A stretch of DNA of 64,000 bases. Origin: Oceanirhabdus sp. W0125-5 (GTDB taxonomy: Bacteria; Bacillota; Clostridia; Clostridiales; Clostridiaceae). Under the pieces are notes generated by a model. The model ran no database searches. It was not told the origin of the DNA and saw only the letters and a list, made by a program, of their open reading frames with translations. The stretch covers positions 4,436,001 to 4,500,000 of the forward strand of contig NZ_CP115913.1 of NCBI RefSeq assembly GCF_027938815.1, read 5' to 3'. Below are positions 8,854 to 16,124 of the stretch, piece after piece (positions within the stretch are counted from its first letter, which is position 1; every line of letters begins with the position of its first letter). Position numbers and translations under genes: made by a program.

Positions 8854-9357
8854 TTATTGACTAAACATAGGAACACCATCACATCTTAATGCTGGCATGC
8901 TATTAAGCTTGTTTAAATAAACATATATTATTTGCCTATCGCCTAATAATCCTGAGCTTGGAACATCTCCATAAAGTGTAATATGATAATATCCATTCTC
9001 TAAGTCAATGCATTGATTAATAGGACAATTTTCTCTCCAACTCATTAAATCATATAAATCTCTTATACACATCCTACCATCCCTTATCTCAATACCAAGC
9101 CTTAATTTAAACTCTGCCAAGTTTAAGTCTGATTCTGTTGGGTAACCTCTTCTAACATTCAAAATATATCTTCCCGGAGAACTGGTACAGAATCCAACTA
9201 TACTGCCTTCCATAATATGATTTGCAACCTGCTGAGGTGTTTGATAACTTTGGGATAAATAATCTTCTCCCTCTGTTATATGTGAAGTAGCAAAATCTGA
9301 GTACATAATTATCCCTAATCCATTTATATCTAAAGTTAACTCTTTAATTAAATTCAC
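8854..9357 (-). CDS. hypothetical protein, probable orphan immunity protein
   Basis: About 167 residues, soluble, with a compact beta-rich pattern (YYHITLYGDVPSSGLLGDRQ near the end) and no recognisable catalytic motif. The frame opens at a GTG at 9375, but AAGGGTG is eight bases before the GTG at 9357, which gives the sequence VNLIKELTLD; that start is preferred. It follows the DUF6881-like gene in a block of immunity-type genes. I cannot name a family. Context alone suggests immunity to a Rhs tip that is no longer in the array. Confidence 0.5.
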   Translation of the reverse strand: MNLIKELTLDINGLGIIMYSDFATSHITEGEDYLSQSYQTPQQVANHIMEGSIVGFCTSSPGRYILNVRRGYPTESDLNLAEFKLRLGIEIRDGRMCIRDLYDLMSWRENCPINQCIDLENGYYHITLYGDVPSSGLLGDRQIIYVYLNKLNSMPALRCDGVPMFSQ

Positions 9358-9404
9358 ATTATCAACACCCTTCACTTCAAAAACTTATATTCTTTATTCT
9401 TTTC

Positions 9405-9698
9405 TTACATATATTTCAACTTTGATTTTATTATTTTCCATTTTACATGGAACTCTTTTTGTGTTATTAATTTAGCACTAAATTCTTCAGTTGAATTAAT
9501 TTCATCAATACTAGGATATGCATATTTTGCTAAACAAGTATTATATTCATAATCAGTTGTAGCATATGCAAATTCTCCATCTGCAAATACTTCCAATACC
9601 CTTTCTTGATTTCTTTCTTTATTAAGTTCCATATAAAACTCATTTGGTTCATCATCAAAAGTATGTTTCCAAGTTTCAAATAAATATTGCATAAACAT
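9405..9698 (-). CDS. DUF6881-like small protein, probable immunity protein
   Basis: 97 residues. The layout, with W-K-H/T-x-F-x-D-E-P-N-E-F-Y near the start, then ER.LEVFADGEFAYAT, and P-S-I-D-E-I-N ... F.AKLITQKEFHVKW, is that of DUF6881 proteins, which are often found as immunity partners of polymorphic toxins. The ATG follows the TAG stop of the upstream gene directly, and its GGAAGG ribosome site lies inside that gene's last codons, so the two are coupled. No toxin gene lies next to it. Confidence 0.6.
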   Translation of the reverse strand: MFMQYLFETWKHTFDDEPNEFYMELNKERNQERVLEVFADGEFAYATTDYEYNTCLAKYAYPSIDEINSTEEFSAKLITQKEFHVKWKIIKSKLKYM

Positions 9699-10052
9699 CT
9701 ATTCCTTCCACAGCAACTTAACCTCTTCATTAAGTTCCTTACTCCAATTACAATACTCACGAAAATCTCTTTTTTCATGATAAAACATTCCAACAATAAC
9801 ACTATTAGTTGGCTTAAATATTATACACGCCACTTTACCTTGTCTAAATAATTTTGGTAACTCTTGTCCTTCTAAGGAATTATTTAATGAATATACATTA
9901 TCAATATCATAAAAGTTCGTTTGTATAAGTCCTTGATATTCTAACTCCTCTTTATTTCCAAATGTCTCCATAGCTCCTTTATCTAAATGTGTTACAACAC
10001 AATAAATAATTTCATGTTTAGATAAAAGATTCTTTAGATTTGACTCATACAT
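9699..10052 (-). CDS. probable immunity protein, paralog of 21331-21684
   Basis: 117 residues, the same length as the product of 21331-21684 and clearly homologous along its length: both have an I-I-Y-x-V-x-x-x-L-x-x-G-x-x-E-T-x-G-x-K pattern, D-I-D-x-x-Y-S-L, S-x-E-G-Q-x-x-P, R-Q-G-x-V-x-C-I-x-x-K-P-[ST]-N and an ending W-S-K-E-[LV]-N-[EK]-E. The relative sits next to a toxin fragment, whereas this copy has no toxin partner. The start has AAAGGATG five bases upstream. It is the first gene of the orphan immunity block. Its biochemical role is unknown; immunity is inferred. Confidence 0.65.
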   Translation of the reverse strand: MYESNLKNLLSKHEIIYCVVTHLDKGAMETFGNKEELEYQGLIQTNFYDIDNVYSLNNSLEGQELPKLFRQGKVACIIFKPTNSVIVGMFYHEKRDFREYCNWSKELNEEVKLLWKE

Positions 10053-10157
10053 GGTATCATCCTTTCTTTTTTGTATTACTGTATCTTACAATTCGTAACA
10101 ATATATTAGTAATATTATTTTTTCTTAATTTTATGTAAACCTCTTCCTTACAACTAT

Positions 10158-10187
10158 TTCAAGGAACCCTTTTTAAGATTCCTTGAA
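10158..10187. terminator. hairpin, possible terminator
   Basis: TTCAAGGAA and TTCCTTGAA form a 9-bp stem with a 12-base loop between the decayed protease gene and the orphan immunity block. There is no clear U-tract. The rest of 10053-10329 shows nothing beyond AT-rich sequence. Confidence 0.4.
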
Positions 10188-10329
10188 TTAATATTTATAG
10201 TTAGTATTAAAACAAATAAATTATTTTGTAATCCCATTCCTCTCCAAATAAGTATAATTTGATTCTCTTTCTAATTATTTGATAATCAAATCAATCACCA
10301 AAGTGTTTTTATGATAGTATTTTAAATAA

Positions 10330-10679
10330 TTATAATTTCTTTCTATTTAATTCATTTATCCATACTTTAGCATAATCAATAACAATAGCAAAATTAATAT
10401 TCCCACTGTCGTATCCAGCTGCATTAACCCCAATCACCTCTCACTTCATATATAGTAAAGGACATCCTAAACGAACTACCATGTGTTATCGGTGCTGTAA
10501 TCTGGATTAAACCTAAGTTTTCTTCATATCTAAAACCCCTAACTATACCATGAGAAATAGTATTTTGTAATCCTTCAGTACTCCCTATTACAACTACCTT
10601 ATCCCCTTTTTTAACACTATTCTTTGAAACTATCTTAAATAATTTAAACTCTAACAGTTTTTTTAGAAATCCTTTTCAT
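10330..10679 (-). pseudogene. decayed trypsin-like (HtrA/DegP-type) serine protease fragment
   Basis: Conceptual translation in two frames gives VKKGDKVVVIGSTEGLQNTI, SHGIVRG, GLIQITAPITHGSS, then after a frame shift and an in-frame TGA, EVIGVNAAGYDSGNINFAI and KVWINELNRKK before a stop. This is the C-terminal half of a trypsin-like protease: the serine region would be GSSGG but is damaged right at the catalytic Ser (GSSFR). The N-terminal half is gone. A ribosome site (AGGAGG) and an ATG at 10677-10679 remain (MKRISKKTVRV then stop), and a c-di-GMP riboswitch with terminator lies upstream. The original gene was therefore probably c-di-GMP controlled and has been reduced by deletion and point changes. 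Confidence 0.8.
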
Positions 10680-10728
10680 TTTATTCTCCTCCTATGTAAT
10701 TTATTTTTCACCACCTTTTTAATATAAT

Positions 10729-10765
10729 AAAAGCTTTGCACGATAATAGCATGCAAAGCTTTTTT
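10729..10765 (-). terminator. riboswitch expression-platform terminator
   Basis: AAAAGCTTTGCA(C/T) stem arms around CGATAATAG form a strong hairpin, followed on the minus strand by a TTTTATTATATT tract. It lies 22 bases after the riboswitch aptamer and before the AGGAGG of the decayed protease gene, the usual place for a c-di-GMP-controlled terminator. Confidence 0.8.
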
Positions 10766-10787
10766 CTTAACATTCATATAATCAACT

Positions 10788-10868
10788 ATTCGGTAACCCG
10801 GCGACCTTAGATTTTTTTCCTTAGGCCCGTAGCTTTGCGTCCTTACCTTTCAATAAGTTTGCCATTAT
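10788..10868 (-). ncRNA. cyclic-di-GMP-I (GEMM-I) riboswitch aptamer
   Basis: On the minus strand the segment reads GGCAAACTTATTGAAAGGTA, then GGACGCAAAGCTACGGGCC, TAAGG, an A-rich loop, and CTAAGGTCGCCGGGTTACCG. These are the conserved blocks of GEMM-I: the GGCAAAC start, the GAAA tetraloop in P2, GACGCAAAGC, CTACGGGCCTAAG (tetraloop receptor side), and GTCGCCGGGTTACCG closing the P3 side. An intrinsic terminator follows. The only gene downstream is the broken protease, so the switch is now orphaned unless it controls the immunity block further down. Confidence 0.93.
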
Positions 10869-11000
10869 CGTAATTTTATTACAAGTTATTTAAATTTTTT
10901 AATAACTGAATTATATCATATATTATTATAAATTCATACTATTTTTAAAAAAACACCTTCAAAATAATGTTCTCATCTGTTCCTCTACAATACTTTTTAT

Positions 11001-11300
11001 CGGTCATTTCTCTACCGAGAATCTCATCTTATTTAAAACCCATTTTTCTTTCTATATTTATCTTTATTCTCTCTAATTACTCTAAAGTCCTTGTCTCTCG
11101 GCTTAATAACTTTCTTGACTTGTTGCTTATCCGCTACTTTTATTTATATATTTAACTTACTACTATCCCTAAGAAGCTTCGCTTGTAAACCTGATAATTT
11201 CACTCTCTTATACTATTCTATATCTTTAAAAAATAATGACCCAACCTACTTTTTTTTCAGCTGATTCATTTCATCTTTTCACTACATTATTAATATTATG
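11001..11300. repeat. Rhs-array junction repeat, copy A
   Basis: GGTCATTTCTCTACCGAGAA marks the start, followed by the conserved GTCCTTGtCTCTCGGCT block, AAGAAGCTTCGCTTGTAAACC and, at the right end, the AATGAccCAaCC..GCTGATTCATT hairpin. The usual GCTTCGCTTAATTGAG terminus is missing here. It separates the distal toxin/immunity module (11405-12323) from the riboswitch/protease remnant. The rest of 10869-11404 shows no gene. Confidence 0.75.
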
Positions 11301-11404
11301 GAGTAAAATATTTAAATTAAACCTATTAATTTGCTCATTTTATTAGATTTCATATTTTATTAGATTTCATATTTTATGAAGTCAGTTAATTTATAATTTC
11401 GCAT

Positions 11405-11911
11405 TTAACTTATCTCTTTAATTACCTTTAGTGATTTAAAAAATGATGCTGGATTAGCCTTTGATGCATAAATTAATGGTGACTCATATCTATCCATTTC
11501 ATATATTTCGCCATGTACATTATTAACATATTTGCTTAACAGTTGTAATAATTTTTGTTCATCTATTTTATTAAAATCACCTTTATTAACTGTCAATGTC
11601 ATAAACTGAGAATTCCTCACTATCATTACATCATAATCAAAAGAAGCACTTTCAAAATCTTGTGGTAATGAAAACATTGAAATGTACTTAATTTCTTGAC
11701 CGCTTTGAATTTCATTAAGAACTTTTTTTTCATTTCTACTCAATTTCATTACTTTTCCAGAATTAAGCTTTTGAGTTCTTATACCTACATAATTATAATC
11801 ATAACCTAATGATTCAATTATTTTTTTAGCGTCTTCATACCAGTCTTCCCATTTAAAATCATTATCAATATTTTCTCCATATATTGTAATTGTTATTGTT
11901 TCTTTCTCCAT
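11405..11911 (-). CDS. probable immunity protein for the 11928-12323 nuclease tip
   Basis: About 168 residues, acidic, soluble, no recognised family. It starts ten bases or so after the stop of the toxin fragment; of two close ATGs, the second (11911) has the better distance to AAGGAGA. The tight coupling to a restriction-endonuclease-fold toxin tip is the only argument for an immunity role. A repeat copy with a terminator-like hairpin lies just downstream. Confidence 0.6.
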   Translation of the reverse strand: MEKETITITIYGENIDNDFKWEDWYEDAKKIIESLGYDYNYVGIRTQKLNSGKVMKLSRNEKKVLNEIQSGQEIKYISMFSLPQDFESASFDYDVMIVRNSQFMTLTVNKGDFNKIDEQKLLQLLSKYVNNVHGEIYEMDRYESPLIYASKANPASFFKSLKVIKEIS

Positions 11912-11927
11912 ATTCATATTCTCCTTA

Positions 11928-12323
11928 TTATTTTATAGGTCTAACTTTTATTGTACCAGCTCTATTTCCAATTATTCTTTGATTGTCAATCATTCTATCA
12001 AGTAAAGCTGCTGGGTCATCTGTTTTACTTGGTACTTCAACCTGGTCTATTATACCATCATGTCTAACACCCATTACATCTGGTCTTCTGTTAGGTTTTG
12101 CTCCTGGAATTTCATTGCTAAGACCTTTATTTACATATATTTTTTTATAATCACCACTATTTTTCATAACCTCTACTTCATCAAGTATTGTTTCCCAATG
12201 ACCTTCAGTTCCATTTTTATATGGTTTACTTGGCAACACAATTTCAGAATTACTTACCCCCTTAGGCGAAAAACTGTATCTAAAATTTAATGGTAGTAAC
12301 AGTTTTTTACCTATTACTACCAT
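11928..12323 (-). CDS. displaced Rhs toxin tip, restriction-endonuclease-fold nuclease (no core)
   Basis: The last 100 or so residues are a compact domain with KPYKNGTEGHWETI, a Lys/Tyr-rich strand, RRPDVMGVRHDGIIDQ and VEVPSKTD, followed by a helix with DRMIDNQRI. The D ... E-V-x-S-K arrangement is the PD-(D/E)XK nuclease signature in the form seen in several Rhs tips. The frame begins in the 3' hairpin repeat shared with the Rpn gene (12257-12335), and the first ~25 residues (to about SFSPKG) are encoded by that repeat, not by toxin. No Rhs core sequence is attached, so this tip could not recombine onto the large gene by core homology. It is probably silent. Confidence 0.65.
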   Translation of the reverse strand: MVVIGKKLLLPLNFRYSFSPKGVSNSEIVLPSKPYKNGTEGHWETILDEVEVMKNSGDYKKIYVNKGLSNEIPGAKPNRRPDVMGVRHDGIIDQVEVPSKTDDPAALLDRMIDNQRIIGNRAGTIKVRPIK

Positions 12324-12335
12324 TTTATCATAGTG
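12257..12335 (-). repeat. Rpn-gene 3' hairpin repeat, copy at a toxin junction
   Basis: CCCCTTAGGCGAAAAACTGTATC, AATGGTAGTAACAG and TTACTACCATT, TCATAGTGTTATTTT recur nearly base for base at 13394-13475, where they form the terminator of the Rpn gene. Here the Rpn gene itself is absent and the hairpin abuts a toxin fragment. Confidence 0.7.
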
Positions 12336-12499
12336 TTATTTTTAATTCATTATCTAGCTACAGAATTTAATTTATGCAGTAAAAACTATTACTTTTAATT
12401 TTTATTAAATATAGTACTTCCAACAATTGGTTCTAATACTCACCAAATATCAAATTTCTGCAGTGAGTTCTTTTTTATTTTTGTAGTGACTTTGATTTA

Positions 12500-13024
12500 T
12501 TACAAATTAATGTCATCATATGCATCTCCAATTTGCTCGAAACTATCTTCTAAGAAATACCAGTATTCTCCATTATTTACTATTAGACATCTTAGCAGCT
12601 CTTTAAAAGATTTTGCTACTATCGGAGTATCACCCATTGATGGGTACGTATCCCAAAACGCCTGATAACATCTTCCTAATCTATCTTGATTAAAATCTAT
12701 AACTATATAATTAGAATCATAAAGGTCTACAATAATATACCAATCTGTAGATATTTCTGAATCATATGTCCCTTTCTCCATTTCACTATCAATGATTTCT
12801 TTGTCAATTAATACTGGATTTGCCAAACTAACCTCTTCTGGTCTTACTATTTTAAGAGAATAGGGTTTGCTTTCAAATAAAGAAATACCTCCGCAAATAG
12901 TATAAAATTCCTCAACATCTTTAGGTAATTTATGTTTGCTATCTATTTTAGGTAACCCCTCAGGTGGGTAAACCTTACAGTCTGATAATTTTTCTATTTT
13001 CTTTATTAAATCCTTTATCTCCAA
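12500..13024 (-). CDS. SUKH (SMI1/KNR4) family immunity protein
   Basis: 174 residues. The sequence shows the SMI1/KNR4 pattern: an N-terminal helix, LPKDVEEFYTICGGISLFE (the G-G after a Y-x-x-x-x-G loop), then beta strands with WYIIVDLYDSNYIVIDF and a C-terminal helix (AKSFKELLRCLI). SUKH proteins are the most common immunity proteins of nuclease-type polymorphic toxins and bind the toxin directly. The start is a TTG behind GGAGGAGA, 15 bases after the stop of the toxin fragment at 13040-13395. Confidence 0.8.
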   Translation of the reverse strand: MEIKDLIKKIEKLSDCKVYPPEGLPKIDSKHKLPKDVEEFYTICGGISLFESKPYSLKIVRPEEVSLANPVLIDKEIIDSEMEKGTYDSEISTDWYIIVDLYDSNYIVIDFNQDRLGRCYQAFWDTYPSMGDTPIVAKSFKELLRCLIVNNGEYWYFLEDSFEQIGDAYDDINL

Positions 13025-13039
13025 ATTATCTCCTCCTTA

Positions 13040-13395
13040 TTATTCTAATCCATAAATGTATTTATGAAATTCCTTGTAGTACTCTCTTCTTGAAGCTTGT
13101 GGCACATTAGCAGCATCAAACATATCTTCTGCTAATTGTTGAATTTCACGCGGAGAAACATTTTTCCAGTCAACTTTTCCTCTAAAACCAAAATTTTTAA
13201 CTTTCCACTTACCATAAACAGACCTTGTTGCATTATGTTGTGGTTTAGTCAATGCTATTGCAGTTGATTTAGATGCATATAATTTATATCCTGGTATATT
13301 ATTTTTAGCCCAAGCATCCATTATTCCATGATGATTTTCTAATGGTGAATTACTAGGTTTGTAAGTAACAATATCAAATTGTTTAGCTTTACCCG
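13040..13395 (-). pseudogene. displaced Rhs toxin tip, histidine-rich HNH-like nuclease fragment
   Basis: Open frame from about 13395 without a start until an internal ATG at 13321. It reads KQFDIVTYKPSNSPLENHHG, IMDAWAKNNIPGY, then IALTKPQHNATRS, VDWKNVSPREIQQLAEDMFD and REYYKEFHKYIYG. The E-N-H-H-G ... K-P-Q-H-N-A-T pattern belongs to a family of short toxin tips in Bacillus/Clostridium polymorphic toxins thought to be His-based HNH-like nucleases; the precise family name is uncertain. No Rhs core is attached. The 5' side is joined directly to the Rpn terminator repeat. It is paired with a SUKH immunity gene. Treated as a silent fragment. Confidence 0.65.
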
Positions 13396-13475
13396 TCCCC
13401 TTAAGAGTAAAACTGTATCAAAAAACTAATGGTAGTAACAGTTTTATTACCTGTTACTACCACTTTATCATAGTA
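13394..13475 (-). terminator. Rpn-gene terminator hairpin (repeat)
   Basis: On the minus strand GTGGTAGTAACAG-GTAATAAAA-CTGTTACTACCATT is followed by AGTTTTTTG, a good intrinsic terminator 38 bases after the Rpn stop. The block from CCCCTTAAGAG to TCATAGTATTATTTT is repeated at 12257-12335 next to a different toxin fragment. Confidence 0.75.
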
Positions 13476-13512
13476 TTATTTTAGTTTCTTATCAATCTAT
13501 AAAACTATATTT

Positions 13513-14361
13513 TTATTTATTTCTAAGTTCTTTTATCTTCTCAATTTCTAGTCCAGTCTTTTGAGATATAGTTTCATCATCTAATATATCTAAAAGATTT
13601 TTTGCTATTTCTAGCTTACCTTGTTCAATTCCTTCTTCTCTGCCTTCTTCTCTACCATCTTCTTTTGCCTTATTCAAAGCACTTATTTTATCTTTTAAAA
13701 TTTTACTCCTCATTTCATATAAAGCTCTTTCTTCTTTATCATTACTTATTCTAACTAGTTCATCTTTTGCTTCTTTTATTTCTTCTACACTCATCTCTAA
13801 ATCTCTGATTTTTGCACTTTCAGGGTTCTTTAAAAATTCTGTCCATGCAACAAGCATATCTTTTTCATTACTATTTTCTTTCAATTTAGGAATTTCTATA
13901 AAATGTATTTCTATTACATCTGTTAATTCTTCATTCGTTTCTCTTTCTTTTAATCTATATCCATTATGAAATCTTTCATTTTTCAAATATTTAAAATTAA
14001 GTATATTAATACATACTGTTCTTTTTAACTTTGAGTAATCTTCACCTTCTCCAAGTTGCTCTTCATACAATTTACTCCAATAATAAAGACTTCTTCTTAT
14101 CATGTTATACTCATTTTTCAATTGTATTTCAACATTTATTATTTCCTTTTCATCTGTTTCTGCTCTTACATCTAATCTTGAAAATTTATCTTCTAAAAAA
14201 TGTTTTTCTATATCGGTATTTTTTATCTCAACTCTCACTATTGGACTTTCCGGCTTCATTGTTGCATTCAGAAATGATATCAATATCTTAGGATGCTTCT
14301 CTGATCCAAATATCTTCTTAAAAACAAAATCTATTTTAGGGTCTAGCAATCCTTTTAACAT
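13513..14361 (-). CDS. Rpn-family recombination-promoting nuclease / PD-(D/E)XK transposase-like
   Basis: 282 residues. It starts with LLDPKIDFVFKKIFGSEKHP, the standard opening of the Rpn/PD-(D/E)XK nuclease family transposase group. The catalytic core is around 60-85 with FSRLDVRAETDEKEIINVEI and Q (D ... E-x-Q variant of PD-(D/E)XK). A long helical middle and a Glu/Gly-rich coiled tail (EDGREEGREEGIEQGKLEIA) follow. E. coli RpnA-D were shown to be DNA endonucleases that promote RecA-independent recombination. The gene sits alone between toxin modules with its own terminator, and that terminator recurs at a second toxin junction. RBS GGTGG precedes the ATG. Confidence 0.88.
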   Translation of the reverse strand: MLKGLLDPKIDFVFKKIFGSEKHPKILISFLNATMKPESPIVRVEIKNTDIEKHFLEDKFSRLDVRAETDEKEIINVEIQLKNEYNMIRRSLYYWSKLYEEQLGEGEDYSKLKRTVCINILNFKYLKNERFHNGYRLKERETNEELTDVIEIHFIEIPKLKENSNEKDMLVAWTEFLKNPESAKIRDLEMSVEEIKEAKDELVRISNDKEERALYEMRSKILKDKISALNKAKEDGREEGREEGIEQGKLEIAKNLLDILDDETISQKTGLEIEKIKELRNK

Positions 14362-14461
14362 ACATTCACCACCTATAATTTATTATCTTTAATTATATAA
14401 CATATTTTTTATTTCTTAAACATTTTATATCCAAAATTTTTAATTTCCTAACTTTTAAAAT

Positions 14462-14600
14462 GATCTAGTAATTCTTTAGTCCTTGCCTCTCGGCTAAATA
14501 ACTTTTTTTGACTTTTTGCCTATCCACTACTTTTCTTTATATTTTCTTACTTACTACTAATTCATCAAAGCTTGCGCATTAAAGTCGCCTAAGCTCTTTC
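14462..14600. repeat. Rhs-array junction repeat, copy B (short form)
   Basis: TAGTCCTTGCCTCTCGGCTaAATAAC, CTTACTTACTACT and a truncated AAGCTTGCGC stretch match the middle of the junction repeat; both ends are lost. It lies upstream of the Rpn gene and downstream of the SUKH immunity gene. The rest of 14362-14893 holds two hairpins listed separately and no gene. Confidence 0.6.
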
Positions 14601-14615
14601 AGATGTGTTATTTAG

Positions 14616-14655
14616 AAAGACTAACCCAGAAAATTCACTTCCCGTGTTAGTCTTA
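14616..14655. terminator. intrinsic terminator-like hairpin
   Basis: AAAGACTAAC and GTTAGTCTT form a stem around a 20-base loop. An almost identical stem (AAGACTAACA/TGTTAGTCTT) lies at 32380-32409 behind another module. Confidence 0.5.
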
Positions 14656-14718
14656 GATTGCTGGTTATTTGTCTTTTATTTTAATTTTGATTAGTTATCT
14701 TTAGTTTTTATTACCTCT

Positions 14719-14760
14719 ACACCTAAACTGCTGTTTTACGCTGTTGTAGGTGTTTTTTTG
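14719..14760 (+). terminator. intrinsic terminator on the plus strand
   Basis: ACACCTA and TAGGTGT flank a 21-base loop and are followed by TTTTTT on the plus strand. No plus-strand gene is known to end here, so its role is unclear. Confidence 0.4.
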
Positions 14761-14893
14761 TACTTTCTTTTCTAACTGACTACAGAATTTAAGTTATGCA
14801 GTATTATTTATGTCCAAATTTGATTTGTTTTAATTAAATCATAAAATTCTCATTTTTATGCAAACTTATTCTAATTAATTATGCATCCACTTA

Positions 14894-15340
14894 TTATAAC
14901 TCTTCTTCCTCATCTTCAAGTAATTGAGAAAAATATTCCATGTAACTACTCCATTCATCCGGTATTGAGATAAATGATTTAGTTCCTAACTTTGAAGCCT
15001 CTACAGCATCACACCAAATTATAGAAGGTGTATGTTCTGTATCCATAACAATAAGACTTTCTGCTGGTTCAGCTAAAACTATAAATCTTACAGGTAAGTT
15101 TATAGTTTTTCTTAATCTGATAGTCTCTTCAATAATATTAGTACTACCATCAGTATCTGAAAATGAATAATTACTTATTCCTCCTAAATATCCTCCACTA
15201 TAAAATGAAGCAATTTTGCAAAAATCCCTTGGTAATCTTATTTTAAGTATATTCTCTATCCTAGATAAAACATCTTCATCCACACCATCACTTGGATACA
15301 AATTTAAGTATCTCTCTTTTAATCCTTCTATGTTTTCCAT
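14894..15340 (-). CDS. SUKH (SMI1/KNR4) family immunity protein for the LHH nuclease tip
   Basis: 148 residues with LPRDFCKIASFYSGGYLGGI in the SMI1/KNR4 G-G loop position, followed by a FIVLAEPAESLIVMD strand pair, PSIIWCDAVEASKL and a C-terminal helix ending in a run of Glu. SUKH proteins neutralise nuclease toxins by direct binding. It is unrelated in detail to the other SUKH member at 12500-13024. It starts 22 bases behind the LHH toxin fragment, which itself carries a nonsense codon, so this gene may now protect without a local toxin. Confidence 0.8.
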   Translation of the reverse strand: MENIEGLKERYLNLYPSDGVDEDVLSRIENILKIRLPRDFCKIASFYSGGYLGGISNYSFSDTDGSTNIIEETIRLRKTINLPVRFIVLAEPAESLIVMDTEHTPSIIWCDAVEASKLGTKSFISIPDEWSSYMEYFSQLLEDEEEEL

Positions 15341-15362
15341 ATTAAAAATCCTCCTGTATCAT

Positions 15363-16124
15363 TTATCTGTTTTGTACACGCCATTTCCAATATTCACGTG
15401 TATCTACATTGAATTTCTTTCTGTTAATTGGAAAATTTGGATGAGGAGTATTTTTACCATATTGACTGTGCAATATATGCTGTCCATACTTTCCAACTCC
15501 ATGATATCTCGTACTTGCTTCAGCTAAAGCCCCCCTTGAATCTTGTCCTATATGATGTAACATTGAAAAACTACCATCTGAAAGTTGAGGGGCAAGCCCT
15601 TTAGCTGCTGCTTCTGCATTAGTCTTTCCTATAAATCACTTATCACCAGAAGTTCTTATATAATCCCAGTCTATATCATTTCTCTGAAAAATTTCATAAG
15701 TTTGTTGGGTTCCTTTAGTTCTTGTTGCAGTCCATTGTATCTTTTCTTTTGAAAAAATCTTTGTAGTAGTAGCTTCACCCGTATCCTTTTTCAAAAACTC
15801 AAAGCTTTTACTATCTCCTGCTGTTGGTTTTTCTAAAGGAATAGAACTTGCTTTATATCCATCATTAACATTTTCAATTTTTTTGACTATTTTACCATCT
15901 TCATATTTTAAAGATACTTTTTCATTATTTAACTCTATTTTACTACTCTTTGGTGTCCTCTTAGGAGTATTCTTCGCTGTACTCTCTGGCAACATTCTAC
16001 TCGGCTCAGTAATTCGATTATCAGCTTCTATAGTTATTCCATTTTTGTCTGAATATATCTCTATTTCTCTATTCTTATATGTGTTATTATCTACTAGAGC
16101 TTTAGATCCTGTTGTTTGAGTGGC
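15363..16124 (-). pseudogene. displaced Rhs tip module, LHH nuclease, interrupted by a nonsense codon
   Basis: From the repeat junction at 16124 the frame carries Rhs pretoxin sequence (ATQTTGSKALVDNN..., IEADNRITEPSRMLPES), a linker shared with the 19587 module, and then toxin. At 15636-15638 an in-frame TGA splits it (…IRTSGDK, stop, FIGKTNAEAAAKG). Reading through gives MLHHIGQDSRGALAEASTRY and H, the LHH signature of HNH/EndoVII nucleases, then RKKFNVDTREYWKWR. A single base change (AGA to TGA would explain it) inactivates the tip. The core homology arm is about 130 bp. Paired with the SUKH gene downstream. Confidence 0.8.

Noticed and set aside
13513-14361. Insertion sequence with a true transposase
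   Set aside because: The protein is Rpn-type with a PD-(D/E)XK core; no terminal inverted repeats or target duplication were recognised around it.
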